From CAZEHJ01 sp964512485 (GTDB lineage: Bacteria > Bacteroidota > Rhodothermia > Rhodothermales > UBA10348), in contig CAZEHJ010000080.1 in the NCBI GenBank assembly GCA_964512485.1, forward strand, positions 1 to 15,523: a DNA stretch of 15,523 nucleotides, given 5' to 3'. Of this stretch, positions 1 to 6,881 are shown piece by piece; position 1 is the first letter of the stretch, and each line of letters opens with the position of its first letter. A program made the translations under genes and the position numbers. The notes under the pieces are model-generated. The model was not told the DNA's origin, made no database searches, and saw only the letters and a program-made list of their open reading frames with translations.

Positions 1-95
1 CGGTCGATTTCTTTCGCATATTCGACCAATTCCGACGTATTTGACCTCAATTCAGTGATTGTGGCTATCGCTTCAATTCCTTTTGTCAGATACAT
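1..95 (-). CDS. Phd/YefM-like antitoxin, N-terminal part (runs off the left edge)
   Basis: Reading the minus strand from an ATG at 95-93 gives an open frame of 31 codons that continues beyond base 1. The visible protein begins MYLTKGIEAIATI and continues TELRSNTSELVEYAKEID. This resembles the N-terminus of Phd/YefM type II antitoxins, which open with a short beta strand followed by a helix of the form T-x-L-R-x-N-x-S-E-L. In that family the N-terminus binds the operator and the C-terminus, not visible here, neutralises a RelE, Doc or PIN-type toxin. An in-frame stop lies a few codons upstream, so the ATG at 95 is the likely start. I see no Shine-Dalgarno sequence. The frame is short and partial, so the family call rests on pattern recognition only. 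A toxin gene would be expected immediately downstream, outside the window. Confidence 0.55.
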   Translation of the reverse strand, partial: MYLTKGIEAIATITELRSNTSELVEYAKEID

Positions 96-154
96 ATCAC
101 AAATATATGGGCATATTTATATGTATTTATAGACGTATTTTTGTGGCATATTTC
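92..154. promoter_or_regulatory. AT-rich palindromic control region upstream of the antitoxin-like gene
   Basis: The putative antitoxin start codon sits inside nested inverted repeats: ACATAT (92-97) with ATATGT (119-124), and AAATAT (101-106) with ATATTT (113-118). The nonamer GGCATATTT occurs twice in direct orientation, at 110-118 and 146-154. Phd/YefM antitoxins normally repress their own promoter through palindromic sites overlapping it, so this is a plausible autoregulatory operator. AT-rich DNA forms such repeats easily by chance. The rest of 155-371 holds no gene: an AT-rich part to about 240, then a pyrimidine-rich leader in front of the EutN-type gene. Confidence 0.3.
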
Positions 155-237
155 GTTGGAAATATAAAACACTATCTATGTGGGAGCATTATGATAATGA
201 ATACTTACCTAAACTCTGCAACGTATATGTAGATAAT

Positions 238-246
238 TTATCCACA
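238..246 (+). promoter_or_regulatory. Perfect DnaA-box match
   Basis: TTATCCACA matches the strict bacterial DnaA-box consensus TTATNCACA and lies at the edge of an AT-rich stretch (about 85-240). Only one perfect copy is seen here and no dnaA, dnaN, gyrB or rnpA-rpmH genes are nearby. It is more likely a DnaA-titrating or regulatory site, or chance, than an origin. Confidence 0.3.
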
Positions 247-371
247 ACGAGGCGTGTTCACTTCAGGTAAGATTGAATGACTGGGGCTCCTTTTCCCCTT
301 TGCTTTCCTCTTTATTACCGTACCTTTCGCTTGCACCCTCGCCCCCACTTCGCCACACACACCCACGGCGC

Positions 372-650
372 ATGTTTCTCTGCAAAGTAACCGGAACCAT
401 CGTTTCCTCGAGAAAGGATGTAACGTTCCGGGATGGAAAACTTCTGGTCGTTCACCCCATCGATTCTATCGGAGACCTGGATGGGGAAATCGACATGCTT
501 GCCATCGACCCGGGGTACGGTGCCGGGATGGGTGACACCGTACTTGTTGCCAAAGAAGGCTCTGTCGTTCGGCAGTTGATGAGTGGAAAGGATGTCCCAG
601 CAAACGTCATTATTCTGGGCGTCGTCGATGGTTGGACCGCTCAGGCCTGA
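372..650 (+). CDS. EutN/CcmL-family bacterial microcompartment vertex protein
   Basis: This 92-residue protein has the length and pattern of BMC-P (Pfam EutN_CcmL) proteins, the pentamers that cap the vertices of carboxysomes and metabolosomes. Visible hallmarks are the N-terminal strand MFLCKVTGTIVSSRKD, the KLLVVHPID strand, the glycine-rich GYGAGMGDTVLV turn (roughly residues 53-64) and the C-terminal ILGVVDG strand. The frame is open further up to a non-conserved start at 273. The ATG at 372 is chosen because homology begins exactly there and the extra 33 residues are low-complexity. There is no clear Shine-Dalgarno; the leader is rich in C and T. No hexameric BMC-H/BMC-T shell gene or encapsulated enzyme is present in the window, so this is either the edge of a BMC locus to the left or an orphan vertex protein. 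The family call is firm; the role is unknown. Confidence 0.85.
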   Translation: MFLCKVTGTIVSSRKDVTFRDGKLLVVHPIDSIGDLDGEIDMLAIDPGYGAGMGDTVLVAKEGSVVRQLMSGKDVPANVIILGVVDGWTAQA

Positions 651-673
651 TCCCGTTTAGCGCCATTTCTTCC

Positions 674-702
674 TTGTAACGGACAGCACCGGACGCTACT
701 TT
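674..702 (+). promoter_or_regulatory. Possible promoter for the amidohydrolase operon
   Basis: TTGTAA (674-679) and TACTTT (697-702) are separated by exactly 17 bases in the 105-base gap between the EutN-type gene and the first amidohydrolase. The -10 is a weak match. Read-through from the upstream gene is an equally good explanation. Confidence 0.25.
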
Positions 703-755
703 CTCGCGTTCCCCGAATTCAGAGGAGCCTCAACAACAGCAAGAGGTAGCGTCGC

Positions 756-2213
756 ATGTCCCACCTTTCCAGTGCGAGCAGGGTTAACTCCGTCCTGCTC
801 TTCGGACTATTGTCCATTGTGATGCTTGTGCCACGCAGTGTGCAAGCTCAAAAAAACAGCCCAGATATACCCGTCGTTTCGAACGTCGTGGCCATCCAGG
901 GCGCCCGTATCGTCCAGGCTCCGGGCCGCGTCATCGAATCAGGTACGATTGTATTTCGTGATGGAGTTATCGAGTCAGTCGGTCGCCGCGTAGATATTCC
1001 TTACGATGCCCAGATTATTGATGGCGACAGCCTCACCGTTTATGCAGGTCTGATAGACGTGCTGTCAAACGTCGCCGTCCCCGCGCCCGCGTCCCCAACT
1101 CAACGCGGACCGGGACAACAGCAACAGGCCACCAATCGAGCGTTTCCCACCTTCGAGCGAGCTGGCATTACACCTGAAAAAGATGTGCGTCCTCTTCTGG
1201 ACCCTTCGGACAAATCTGTGGAGGCTCACCGCAATCTGGGATTCACGACGGTCGTCACCGTCCCGCATGGACGAATGCTTCCGGGAACAGCTTCGATTGC
1301 GCTTCTCTCAGGAAGTGATGCAGCCGCGATGGTTGTTCAAGGAGAACAACCTGTCGTGTTTGAATATCAAGGCGCTCGGGGAGTGTATCCGGGCACACCC
1401 ATGGCTATGATGAGCAAATTTCGTCAGCTCTTCCGTGAGGCAGATCGTCGCATGAAGGTCCAGGCCATGTACGATGATGACCCGACTGGAATGACGCTTC
1501 CTCCATATGACGCCGTCCATGGCACATTTGGCTCGATCATCAACCGGGACAAACGCGTCTTTGCGTTTACACGAGATGCACTTGAGGTGCATCGCACACT
1601 CTCCCTTCAATCCGAATTAGGCTTTGACCTGGTATTAACCGGATTGTCCGGTGGGTTCGACACAGTAGACAAGGTCGCAGCTGCGGATGCAGGCGTCGCA
1701 TTGACGCTGAACGTCCCCGACAAACCCGAATGGGCTGCCGAGGTAGGTAAAGATTCGCTGGATCAGATTCTGGCGGCATTCGACGAAGAAACAAGGACCG
1801 CAACGTTCAGGGACGTCGAAGCGGAACGAAGAAATCTTGAGGCGAAGCAACTTCAATCGCGGGCCCGCTACGTGTCAATGCCCGCTCAGTACGCCGACGC
1901 GGGTGTTTCTTTTGCTTTCACTTCCTATGGAATGGAAGCCAAGGATGTCACGAGCTCAGTTCGCGAGTACGTCGGTGCCGGCTTGAGCCGCGATGACATG
2001 CTTGCCGCCTTCACAACCCATGCCGCTGACCTATTGGGTCTTTCGGGATCCATGGGTAGCCTGGATGAAGGAAAAATGGCCAACCTGGTTGTCACAAACG
2101 GCGACCTTTTCGCCGAGAAAACCAAAGTTAGATACGTCTTCGTTGACGGCAGCAAATACGAGATTGCTTCCGCCAAAGGAGGAAACGGTCCAAACGGAAG
2201 GAGAGGACGGTAA
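756..2213 (+). CDS. Secreted amidohydrolase-fold protein lacking the His-x-His metal motif
   Basis: This 485-residue protein starts with a signal peptide (hydrophobic core about residues 13-25, likely cleavage after SVQA near residue 31), so it should act in the periplasm or outside the cell. The start ATG follows AAGAGGT at a good distance. It has the amidohydrolase-superfamily layout: an N-terminal beta-sandwich segment (VVAIQGARIV), a PGxID-like turn (AGLID near 97-101), a TIM-barrel body and a C-terminal sandwich return (GSLDEGKMANLVVTNGD). In active members the turn is followed by His-x-His. Here residues 103 and 105 are Leu and Asn, so both first metal ligands are absent, and the late barrel region (FAFTSYGMEAKD) lacks an obvious catalytic Asp. 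It shares an LPGTAS motif with the third gene of the run. It is the first gene of a three-gene operon, 4 bases before the next start. It may be a non-metal or inactive paralogue; the substrate is unknown. Confidence 0.8.
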   Translation: MSHLSSASRVNSVLLFGLLSIVMLVPRSVQAQKNSPDIPVVSNVVAIQGARIVQAPGRVIESGTIVFRDGVIESVGRRVDIPYDAQIIDGDSLTVYAGLIDVLSNVAVPAPASPTQRGPGQQQQATNRAFPTFERAGITPEKDVRPLLDPSDKSVEAHRNLGFTTVVTVPHGRMLPGTASIALLSGSDAAAMVVQGEQPVVFEYQGARGVYPGTPMAMMSKFRQLFREADRRMKVQAMYDDDPTGMTLPPYDAVHGTFGSIINRDKRVFAFTRDALEVHRTLSLQSELGFDLVLTGLSGGFDTVDKVAAADAGVALTLNVPDKPEWAAEVGKDSLDQILAAFDEETRTATFRDVEAERRNLEAKQLQSRARYVSMPAQYADAGVSFAFTSYGMEAKDVTSSVREYVGAGLSRDDMLAAFTTHAADLLGLSGSMGSLDEGKMANLVVTNGDLFAEKTKVRYVFVDGSKYEIASAKGGNGPNGRRGR

Positions 2214-2217
2214 GACA

Positions 2218-3627
2218 ATGACACACATTAAAAAATCAGCATTCTTGATGGCTGCGCTGCTTTTTGTAGCGATTCAACTCAATGCCCAGAACGTCGTGAT
2301 CCGAAATGCGACAGTCCTGACCGTTACTCAGGGCACGCTTGAAAACACGGACGTGCTCATTACCGGCGGTGTCATTTCCGAGATCGGTTCGGGCCTCAGG
2401 GCCCCTCGCGGGACAGAGGAAGTGGATGGAACGGACAAATTCCTGATGCCGGGCATCATTGACGCCCACTCGCATATCGCCCTTTCTTCTATCAATGAAG
2501 GCTCCAGCCCTGTCACGGCCGAAGTGTCCATGGAAGATGTCGTCAATCCCTATCATATCGGGATATATCGTGCACTGGCGGGCGGCGTGACCACATCCCA
2601 CACGATGCATGGATCGGCCAACGTAATTGGTGGCCAGAACGAGACGATCAAGCACCGATGGGGAACGACGGATCCCGACGATGTCCGTTTCAGAGGCGCT
2701 CCACGCACCATCAAGTTCGCGCTCGGTGAAAACCCGACGCGAAACCATGGACGCAGGGCCTCAAACGCCTCCGGAGCAATCGTGCCCGCCACGAGAATGG
2801 GGGTCGAGCAGGTACTGCGGGCCCACTTTGAAAACGGACAGCGTTATATGACGGCCTGGGATGCCTACAACGCGGAAGCCGCGACCAATCCAAGGGCTGT
2901 TCCTCCGGTTTACAATGACCGACTGGAAGTCATGGCAGACATTCTGCGAGGAGAAATCCTCGTACATTGTCACAGTTATCGAGCAGACGAAATCCTCATG
3001 CTCACGCGTGTTCTGGGTGACTACGGTGTGCACAATATCACCTTTCAGCATGCCAACGAAGCGTTCAAGGTGGCACCGGAACTGGCTGAATTTGGAGCCC
3101 ACGCGTCAGTTTTTGCCGACTGGTGGTCATACAAATTTGAGGTCTATTACTCGACAGCCTATAACGCCGCCATTCTGACCCGAAACGGTGTCGTGACCTC
3201 GGTCAATTCTGATTCGGGAGAACTGAACCGTCATCTCTATCATGAAGCTGCAAAGAGTCAGAGATATGGAAATTTGTCCGACACAGAAGCCCTTTCGCTT
3301 GTCACGATCAATCCTGCCATTCAGCTGGGTATTCAGGACCGGGTGGGATCGATTGAAATCGGAAAAGACGGGGATGTAGTTCTGTTCGACTCTCATCCTC
3401 TTTCGGTGTACGCCATTCCAGAACTCACATTTGTGGACGGGGTGAAGTACTTCGACCGATTTGAAGATCCGGACGACGTGCGTTTGCAGATCAGTCCATC
3501 CGCTTCGATTGGCGCCTATGAAGGCCAAATCACGGGACGCGATCGCGTTCATGATCACACGGAGGTCGTCAATTTCTTCGATCTCTTCTCAGATATCGAT
3601 TTCGACATCGATTCAGACAATCGATAA
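2218..3627 (+). CDS. Secreted metal-dependent amidohydrolase (imidazolonepropionase-like)
   Basis: The open frame extends upstream to 1993, but the ATG at 2218 is preferred. It follows the purine-rich GGAAGGAGAGG, starts 4 bases after the upstream stop, and begins a signal peptide (MTHIKKSAFLMAALLFVAIQ, cleavage near LNA-Q). The product is 469 residues. A full set of metal-ligand candidates is visible: His84-Ser-His86 in PGIIDAHSHI, Lys166 in TIKFALGENP (possible carboxylated lysine), His250 and His252 in LVHCHSYR, His278 in FQHANE, and Asp332 in SVNSDSGE. This is the pattern of the imidazolonepropionase/prolidase-like branch of the amidohydrolase superfamily, which hydrolyses C-N bonds of cyclic amides or dipeptides. 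The exact substrate cannot be read from sequence. The C-terminus ends in an unusual Phe/Asp-rich tail (FFDLFSDIDFDIDSD). It is the only member of the trio with an apparently intact active site. Confidence 0.88.
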   Translation: MTHIKKSAFLMAALLFVAIQLNAQNVVIRNATVLTVTQGTLENTDVLITGGVISEIGSGLRAPRGTEEVDGTDKFLMPGIIDAHSHIALSSINEGSSPVTAEVSMEDVVNPYHIGIYRALAGGVTTSHTMHGSANVIGGQNETIKHRWGTTDPDDVRFRGAPRTIKFALGENPTRNHGRRASNASGAIVPATRMGVEQVLRAHFENGQRYMTAWDAYNAEAATNPRAVPPVYNDRLEVMADILRGEILVHCHSYRADEILMLTRVLGDYGVHNITFQHANEAFKVAPELAEFGAHASVFADWWSYKFEVYYSTAYNAAILTRNGVVTSVNSDSGELNRHLYHEAAKSQRYGNLSDTEALSLVTINPAIQLGIQDRVGSIEIGKDGDVVLFDSHPLSVYAIPELTFVDGVKYFDRFEDPDDVRLQISPSASIGAYEGQITGRDRVHDHTEVVNFFDLFSDIDFDIDSDNR

Positions 3628-3639
3628 GAGGAGAAATCA

Positions 3640-4986
3640 ATGAACACATTTTTTGCAGTACTACTGGCAACGCTTACGTTCGGCCAACCGGGTCAGCAGC
3701 AGGACCAGAAAGCCCGTCAAGGCACATTCGCCATTACCAACGCGCATATCGAAACCGTGTCCGACGGCATCATTGAAAATGGTACTGTCGTAATTGAAGG
3801 CGATCGCATCATCGCCGTCGGCGCGAATGTCGACATTCCAGCGGGAGCTGAAATCATCGACGGAAACGGACTTCGGGTCTATCCGGGAATGATTGACTCC
3901 GGCACAGCACTGGGTCTGCAGGAAGTCGGCTCAGTGGCTGAAACCAATGACACGAATGAGGTCGGTGAAGTGACGCCCCACATGGACGCTCTGAGCGCTG
4001 TGAATCCTAACTCGGTCGCCATTCCGATAACGCGTGTTGCCGGAATCACAACGGTCATCACAGAGCCCAGCGGAGGGCTTCTCCCAGGAACAGCCTCTCT
4101 CATCAATCTTTTCGGGTACACACCCGAGCAGATGCACGCGGGCGGGGTGAAGATGCTGATTCTCCAGTTTCCTCAGAAAAGCAGTGGCGGTGGATTTCGT
4201 TTCGGACCTCAACGTTCGCCCGAAGAGCGAGAAAAGAGATACACGGAAGCCCTCGACAAGCTGAATGAAATCTGGGATCGGGCCGAACTTTACGACCGGA
4301 TATCGACTGCTTACGCCGCAGATCCGAACGGCAAAGAGAAGCCGGTCTATGCGCCAGAAATGGACGCGATCAGGCCGGTTCTGTCTGGCGAACGAGCACT
4401 CATGGTAAAAGTGAGCGCTGAAAAGGACATTCTTGCGGCCATTGACTGGGTCAACGCCCGCAAACTGTCCAACGTGGTCTTCAGCGGGGTTTCTGAAGGC
4501 TGGCGGGTGGCGGACAAGCTGGCTGAAGCCGGAATTGCGTGCCTGGTTGGGCCCGTCCAGGCCACCCCCACGCGCGGATCGGATCGCTACGACCGGGCCT
4601 ACGCGAATGTGGGCCTGATGGCTGATGCAGGCGTCAAAGTGGCTATTCGTTCAGGTGACACGGATAATGCCCGTAACCTGTCTTTCCACGCGGGTTTTGC
4701 CGCGGCTTATGGCCTCGGAAAAGAGGCAGCGCTCAGAGCCGTGACACTCGGACCGGCTGAGATGTTCGGTATCGACGAGGACTACGGCTCGATTTCTGTC
4801 GGCAAGAAGGCCAATCTGTTTATCTCCGATGGAGATCCGTTCGAGACCAGCACCAACATCCTGGCGCTTTTCATCGACGGATTCAATGTGCCGATCGAGA
4901 GTCGACAGATCGATCTGTATCGCGAGTTCCTGAATCGTGACGAAGGCAGACTGCAGCCGGTCGAAGTTCTGCCGGCGGATCACTGA
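3640..4986 (+). CDS. Third amidohydrolase-fold protein, also lacking His-x-His
   Basis: This 448-residue protein begins 12 bases after the preceding stop, with GAGGAGAAA as ribosome binding site. A short hydrophobic N-terminus (MNTFFAVLLATLTFG) with no basic residue suggests export, but it is a weak signal peptide. The N-terminal sandwich (AITNAHIETVSDGIIENGTV) and the YPGMID turn at 81-86 are clear. The two positions that should be His are Gly88 and Ala90. The C-terminal region (AVTLGPAEMFGIDEDYGSIS, then GKKANLFISDGDPFE) is typical of amidohydrolases. An Asp is present in VAIRSGDTD, where active enzymes carry the catalytic Asp. LLPGTAS is shared with the first gene. It closes the operon and is followed by a strong terminator. 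It is either a non-catalytic partner of the middle enzyme or an enzyme with a changed mechanism. Confidence 0.8.
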   Translation: MNTFFAVLLATLTFGQPGQQQDQKARQGTFAITNAHIETVSDGIIENGTVVIEGDRIIAVGANVDIPAGAEIIDGNGLRVYPGMIDSGTALGLQEVGSVAETNDTNEVGEVTPHMDALSAVNPNSVAIPITRVAGITTVITEPSGGLLPGTASLINLFGYTPEQMHAGGVKMLILQFPQKSSGGGFRFGPQRSPEEREKRYTEALDKLNEIWDRAELYDRISTAYAADPNGKEKPVYAPEMDAIRPVLSGERALMVKVSAEKDILAAIDWVNARKLSNVVFSGVSEGWRVADKLAEAGIACLVGPVQATPTRGSDRYDRAYANVGLMADAGVKVAIRSGDTDNARNLSFHAGFAAAYGLGKEAALRAVTLGPAEMFGIDEDYGSISVGKKANLFISDGDPFETSTNILALFIDGFNVPIESRQIDLYREFLNRDEGRLQPVEVLPADH

Positions 4987-5007
4987 TCCGGACGGCAGCG
5001 GTTTTCG

Positions 5008-5055
5008 GAGGGGGTTTGACCGGATATTCCGAGGTCAGGCCCCCTCTTCTTTTTT
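5008..5055 (+). terminator. Intrinsic terminator of the amidohydrolase operon
   Basis: GAGGGGG (5008-5014) pairs with CCCCCTC (5040-5046). Inside it TGACC (5017-5021) pairs with GGTCA (5033-5037), and the two T-G positions between can wobble, giving a continuous 14-bp stem with an 11-base loop. TTCTTTTTT follows at 5047-5055. On the other strand there is no T-tract, so it works only for the plus strand. The right arm contains the stop codon and last codons of mazG. Confidence 0.85.
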
Positions 5056-5850
5056 GATCCGGTCCCAGTGGGCATCCATTTGTTCGAGGGAAGCGTCCAC
5101 CAGGGAGATACCGTCCTTTTCCAGGCCTTGTTCGACACCCTGGAATCGGCGGATGAACTTGTCGTTCGTTCGCCCCAGTGCGTTTTCCGGATTCATCCCG
5201 GCGATGCGCGCATAGTTGACGATGGCGAAAAATAAGTCACCGAGTTCGGCCTCCTGTTCTTTGATTGAGGCTCCTTCGTCCGCGAGTTGGCGGAATTCGC
5301 TCAACTCCTCAGATACCTTCTCCCAGGCATCCGCCGGGGCCGGAAAATCGAATCCCACGCCTGCGGCTTTTTCCTGGATTCGAAACGCCCTCAAGAGAGT
5401 CGGCAAGTGTCGCGGTACGCCTTCCATGGCGGACTTCTTTTCACCCTCGCGAATCTTGATCGTTTCCCAGTTTGTAAGTACCTCCTCCACATTGGCAACC
5501 TCCGTATCACCGAAGACATGGGGATGCCTGCGAACGAGCTTTTCGGTCTCCGCTTCGATTACGTCCTGAAGAGTAAACGTTCCAGATTCTGCCGCCATAA
5601 CACTGTGGAACACAACGTGTAACAGGACATCGCCCAACTCTTTTTTGAGGTGGCCCCAGTCCTCATCGTCGATGGCCTCAACGGTCTCGTAGGCCTCTTC
5701 GATGAGCAGATGTTTCACACTCTCATGGGTCTGGACTTTGTCCCACGGACAGTCCCTGCGAAGCTGCCGAACGATGGCCACAAAATCGGCATAGGATTCC
5801 AGCGAGGGGCCTTCTTCGGTGAAGGCTGCGTCGAAAATTTTTTCTGACAT
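5035..5850 (-). CDS. mazG: Nucleoside triphosphate pyrophosphohydrolase MazG
   Basis: This 271-residue cytosolic protein is close in length to E. coli MazG (about 263) and carries two tandem MazG domains. The first has the CPWD motif (34-37) and the metal-binding set EEAYE (51-55) with ELGD (71-74), then RRHPHVFGD (107-115). The second has EELSE (181-185) and ELGD (202-205). MazG hydrolyses canonical and damaged (d)NTPs to the monophosphate and pyrophosphate, using Mg2+ held by these acidic residues. It is thought to clear aberrant nucleotides and to moderate ppGpp responses. It is convergent with the amidohydrolase operon and divergent from ssb. No good Shine-Dalgarno precedes the ATG at 5850. 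Its last codons overlap the plus-strand terminator, so the C-terminal KKEEGA is partly dictated by the T-tract. No toxin-antitoxin pair is beside it, unlike E. coli mazEF-mazG. Confidence 0.95.
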   Translation of the reverse strand: MSEKIFDAAFTEEGPSLESYADFVAIVRQLRRDCPWDKVQTHESVKHLLIEEAYETVEAIDDEDWGHLKKELGDVLLHVVFHSVMAAESGTFTLQDVIEAETEKLVRRHPHVFGDTEVANVEEVLTNWETIKIREGEKKSAMEGVPRHLPTLLRAFRIQEKAAGVGFDFPAPADAWEKVSEELSEFRQLADEGASIKEQEAELGDLFFAIVNYARIAGMNPENALGRTNDKFIRRFQGVEQGLEKDGISLVDASLEQMDAHWDRIKKEEGA

Positions 5851-6212
5851 GGATCAGGGTGTGATGTGGAAAACTTTCGGTCGGTAATTCCGCAGATCCT
5901 GCGTAACATTCGGGATGTGAAAATTCGATCGCAAGGTGACATCACGTTGTCACGGGTCGACTTTATTTTCACTTCTCAAGTTACAAAGCGATCTCCGCTG
6001 GCTCTATGAAAAGAGCGCACGTTTGCGAGGACTTCGAAATGAAGCCGCATCCGTCAGCAGGGGGTCTTAAACAACCACACCCTTTGCATCTCCTGGTGGT
6101 TTGGATGATGTAGTTGAAGTCTGAAAATCGACTTCACATGGCCGGCGCAGCCGGTGGACACGTATAGAATCGCCAGGGGCTCATGTAAAAGATTAATTCA
6201 GGAGGTGTACAG
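5851..6212. other. Divergent intergenic control region between mazG and ssb
   Basis: The 362 bases between the two divergent starts must hold both promoters, but I cannot pin either with confidence. Visible structure: CGCAG-ATC-CTGCG (5891-5903), the GTGACA dyad listed separately, GAAGTC (6117-6122) pairing with GACTTC (6130-6135), and CCGGC-GCA-GCCGG (6142-6154). TATAGAAT at 6163-6170 could be a -10 element for ssb but has no convincing -35. A 35-codon frame at 6006-6113 has no ribosome binding site or recognisable features and is not called. Confidence 0.4.
5936..5953. promoter_or_regulatory. Perfect GTGACA-N6-TGTCAC dyad, candidate operator
   Basis: GTGACA (5936-5941) and TGTCAC (5948-5953) form an exact inverted repeat with a 6-base spacer, about 85 bases upstream of the mazG start and 260 upstream of ssb. 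The size and spacing suit a dimeric helix-turn-helix regulator (GntR-, CRP- or TetR-like). It could equally form a small hairpin in the mazG leader. The regulator is not identifiable here. Confidence 0.4.
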
Positions 6213-6668
6213 ATGGCACGTGGAGTAAACAAGGTGATCCTGGTAGGGAATCTGGGCAAGGACCCGGAACTGAGATATACCGGATCTGGAACAGCAGTAT
6301 GTAATTTCAGTCTCGCAACAAACGAGTCCTACAAAGACTCCAATGGCGAGATGGTCGAGCGAACAGAGTGGCACAACCTCGTCGTATGGGCCCGTTTGGC
6401 GGAAATCTGCAACGAGTATCTCAAAAAAGGATCTCAGGCATATTTCGAAGGCTCTCTTCAGACGCGCTCGTACGAAGATCGCGATGGTAACACAAAGTAT
6501 ACCACAGAGATCAAGGTGCGCGAGATGATGATGCTCAGTGGAAGAAGCGGAGGCGGTGATTCATTCAGTCCTTCGCCGGCCGCAGCTCCGGCTAAAGCGA
6601 CGGCCGCCGCCGATTCTGGCAAGCAGGACAATTACACATTCAAGCCGGATGATGATCTTCCGTTCTAA
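6213..6668 (+). CDS. ssb: Single-stranded DNA-binding protein
   Basis: This 151-residue protein starts MARGVNKVILVGNLGKDPEL, a classic SSB N-terminus. It continues through the OB-fold (about residues 1-110) with FSLATNESYKD, TEWHNLVVWARLAEI and a KKGSQAYFEGSLQTRSYED strand. A flexible Gly/Ser/Pro/Ala-rich linker (about 110-142) leads to the acidic C-terminal tip DDDLPF, the docking site for replication and repair partners. As a homotetramer it coats ssDNA during replication, recombination and repair. It has the strongest Shine-Dalgarno in the window, AGGAGGTG at 6201-6208, which fixes the ATG. It is followed within 31 bases by an intrinsic terminator and so appears to be monocistronic. Confidence 0.97.
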   Translation: MARGVNKVILVGNLGKDPELRYTGSGTAVCNFSLATNESYKDSNGEMVERTEWHNLVVWARLAEICNEYLKKGSQAYFEGSLQTRSYEDRDGNTKYTTEIKVREMMMLSGRSGGGDSFSPSPAAAPAKATAAADSGKQDNYTFKPDDDLPF

Positions 6669-6698
6669 CGGTAGATGACATAGGGTAAGAATACCTGG

Positions 6699-6750
6699 CG
6701 CGGCGCCGACGTTGTTTGAATCAACAATGTCGGCGCCGCGTCTTCTTATT
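6699..6750 (+). terminator. Intrinsic terminator after ssb
   Basis: CGCGGCGCCGAC (6699-6710) pairs perfectly with GTCGGCGCCGCG (6729-6740). A G-T wobble and five A/T or G/C pairs extend this inward to an 18-bp stem with a 6-base loop (TGAATC). The following TCTTCTTATT is a moderate T-tract. Confidence 0.8.
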
Positions 6751-6881
6751 GCAGCAGACCAGTTTCAGGGCACGCACAAATACCCTCTCCAGCAGCCATG
6801 GGTCGAAACCTGCAACCGATTTCATCGAATACGGTGTAGTTCGATGCCTTCAGGGCTCCCCAGCACTAATTCTTTCCTCCC

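Noticed and set aside
138..150. 13-base sequence TTTTTGTGGCATA repeated exactly at 14060-14072
   Set aside because: In a window this long one or two such 13-base coincidences are expected by chance, and the flanks are unrelated. The second copy overlaps a promoter candidate but the first does not.
85..250. Replication origin suggested by the AT-rich stretch and the perfect DnaA box at 238-246
   Set aside because: Only one perfect box is present, there is no cluster of boxes, and none of the usual origin-linked genes is nearby.
273..371. N-terminal 33-residue extension of the EutN-type protein
   Set aside because: The segment is low-complexity Pro/Ser/Leu and family similarity begins exactly at the ATG at 372.
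1993..2217. Upstream extension of the middle amidohydrolase overlapping the first gene
   Set aside because: A signal peptide and good ribosome binding site mark the ATG at 2218; the extension is the out-of-frame reading of the first gene.
6006..6113. 35-codon open frame between mazG and ssb
   Set aside because: It has no ribosome binding site, no hydrophobic or domain pattern, and overlaps likely control DNA.
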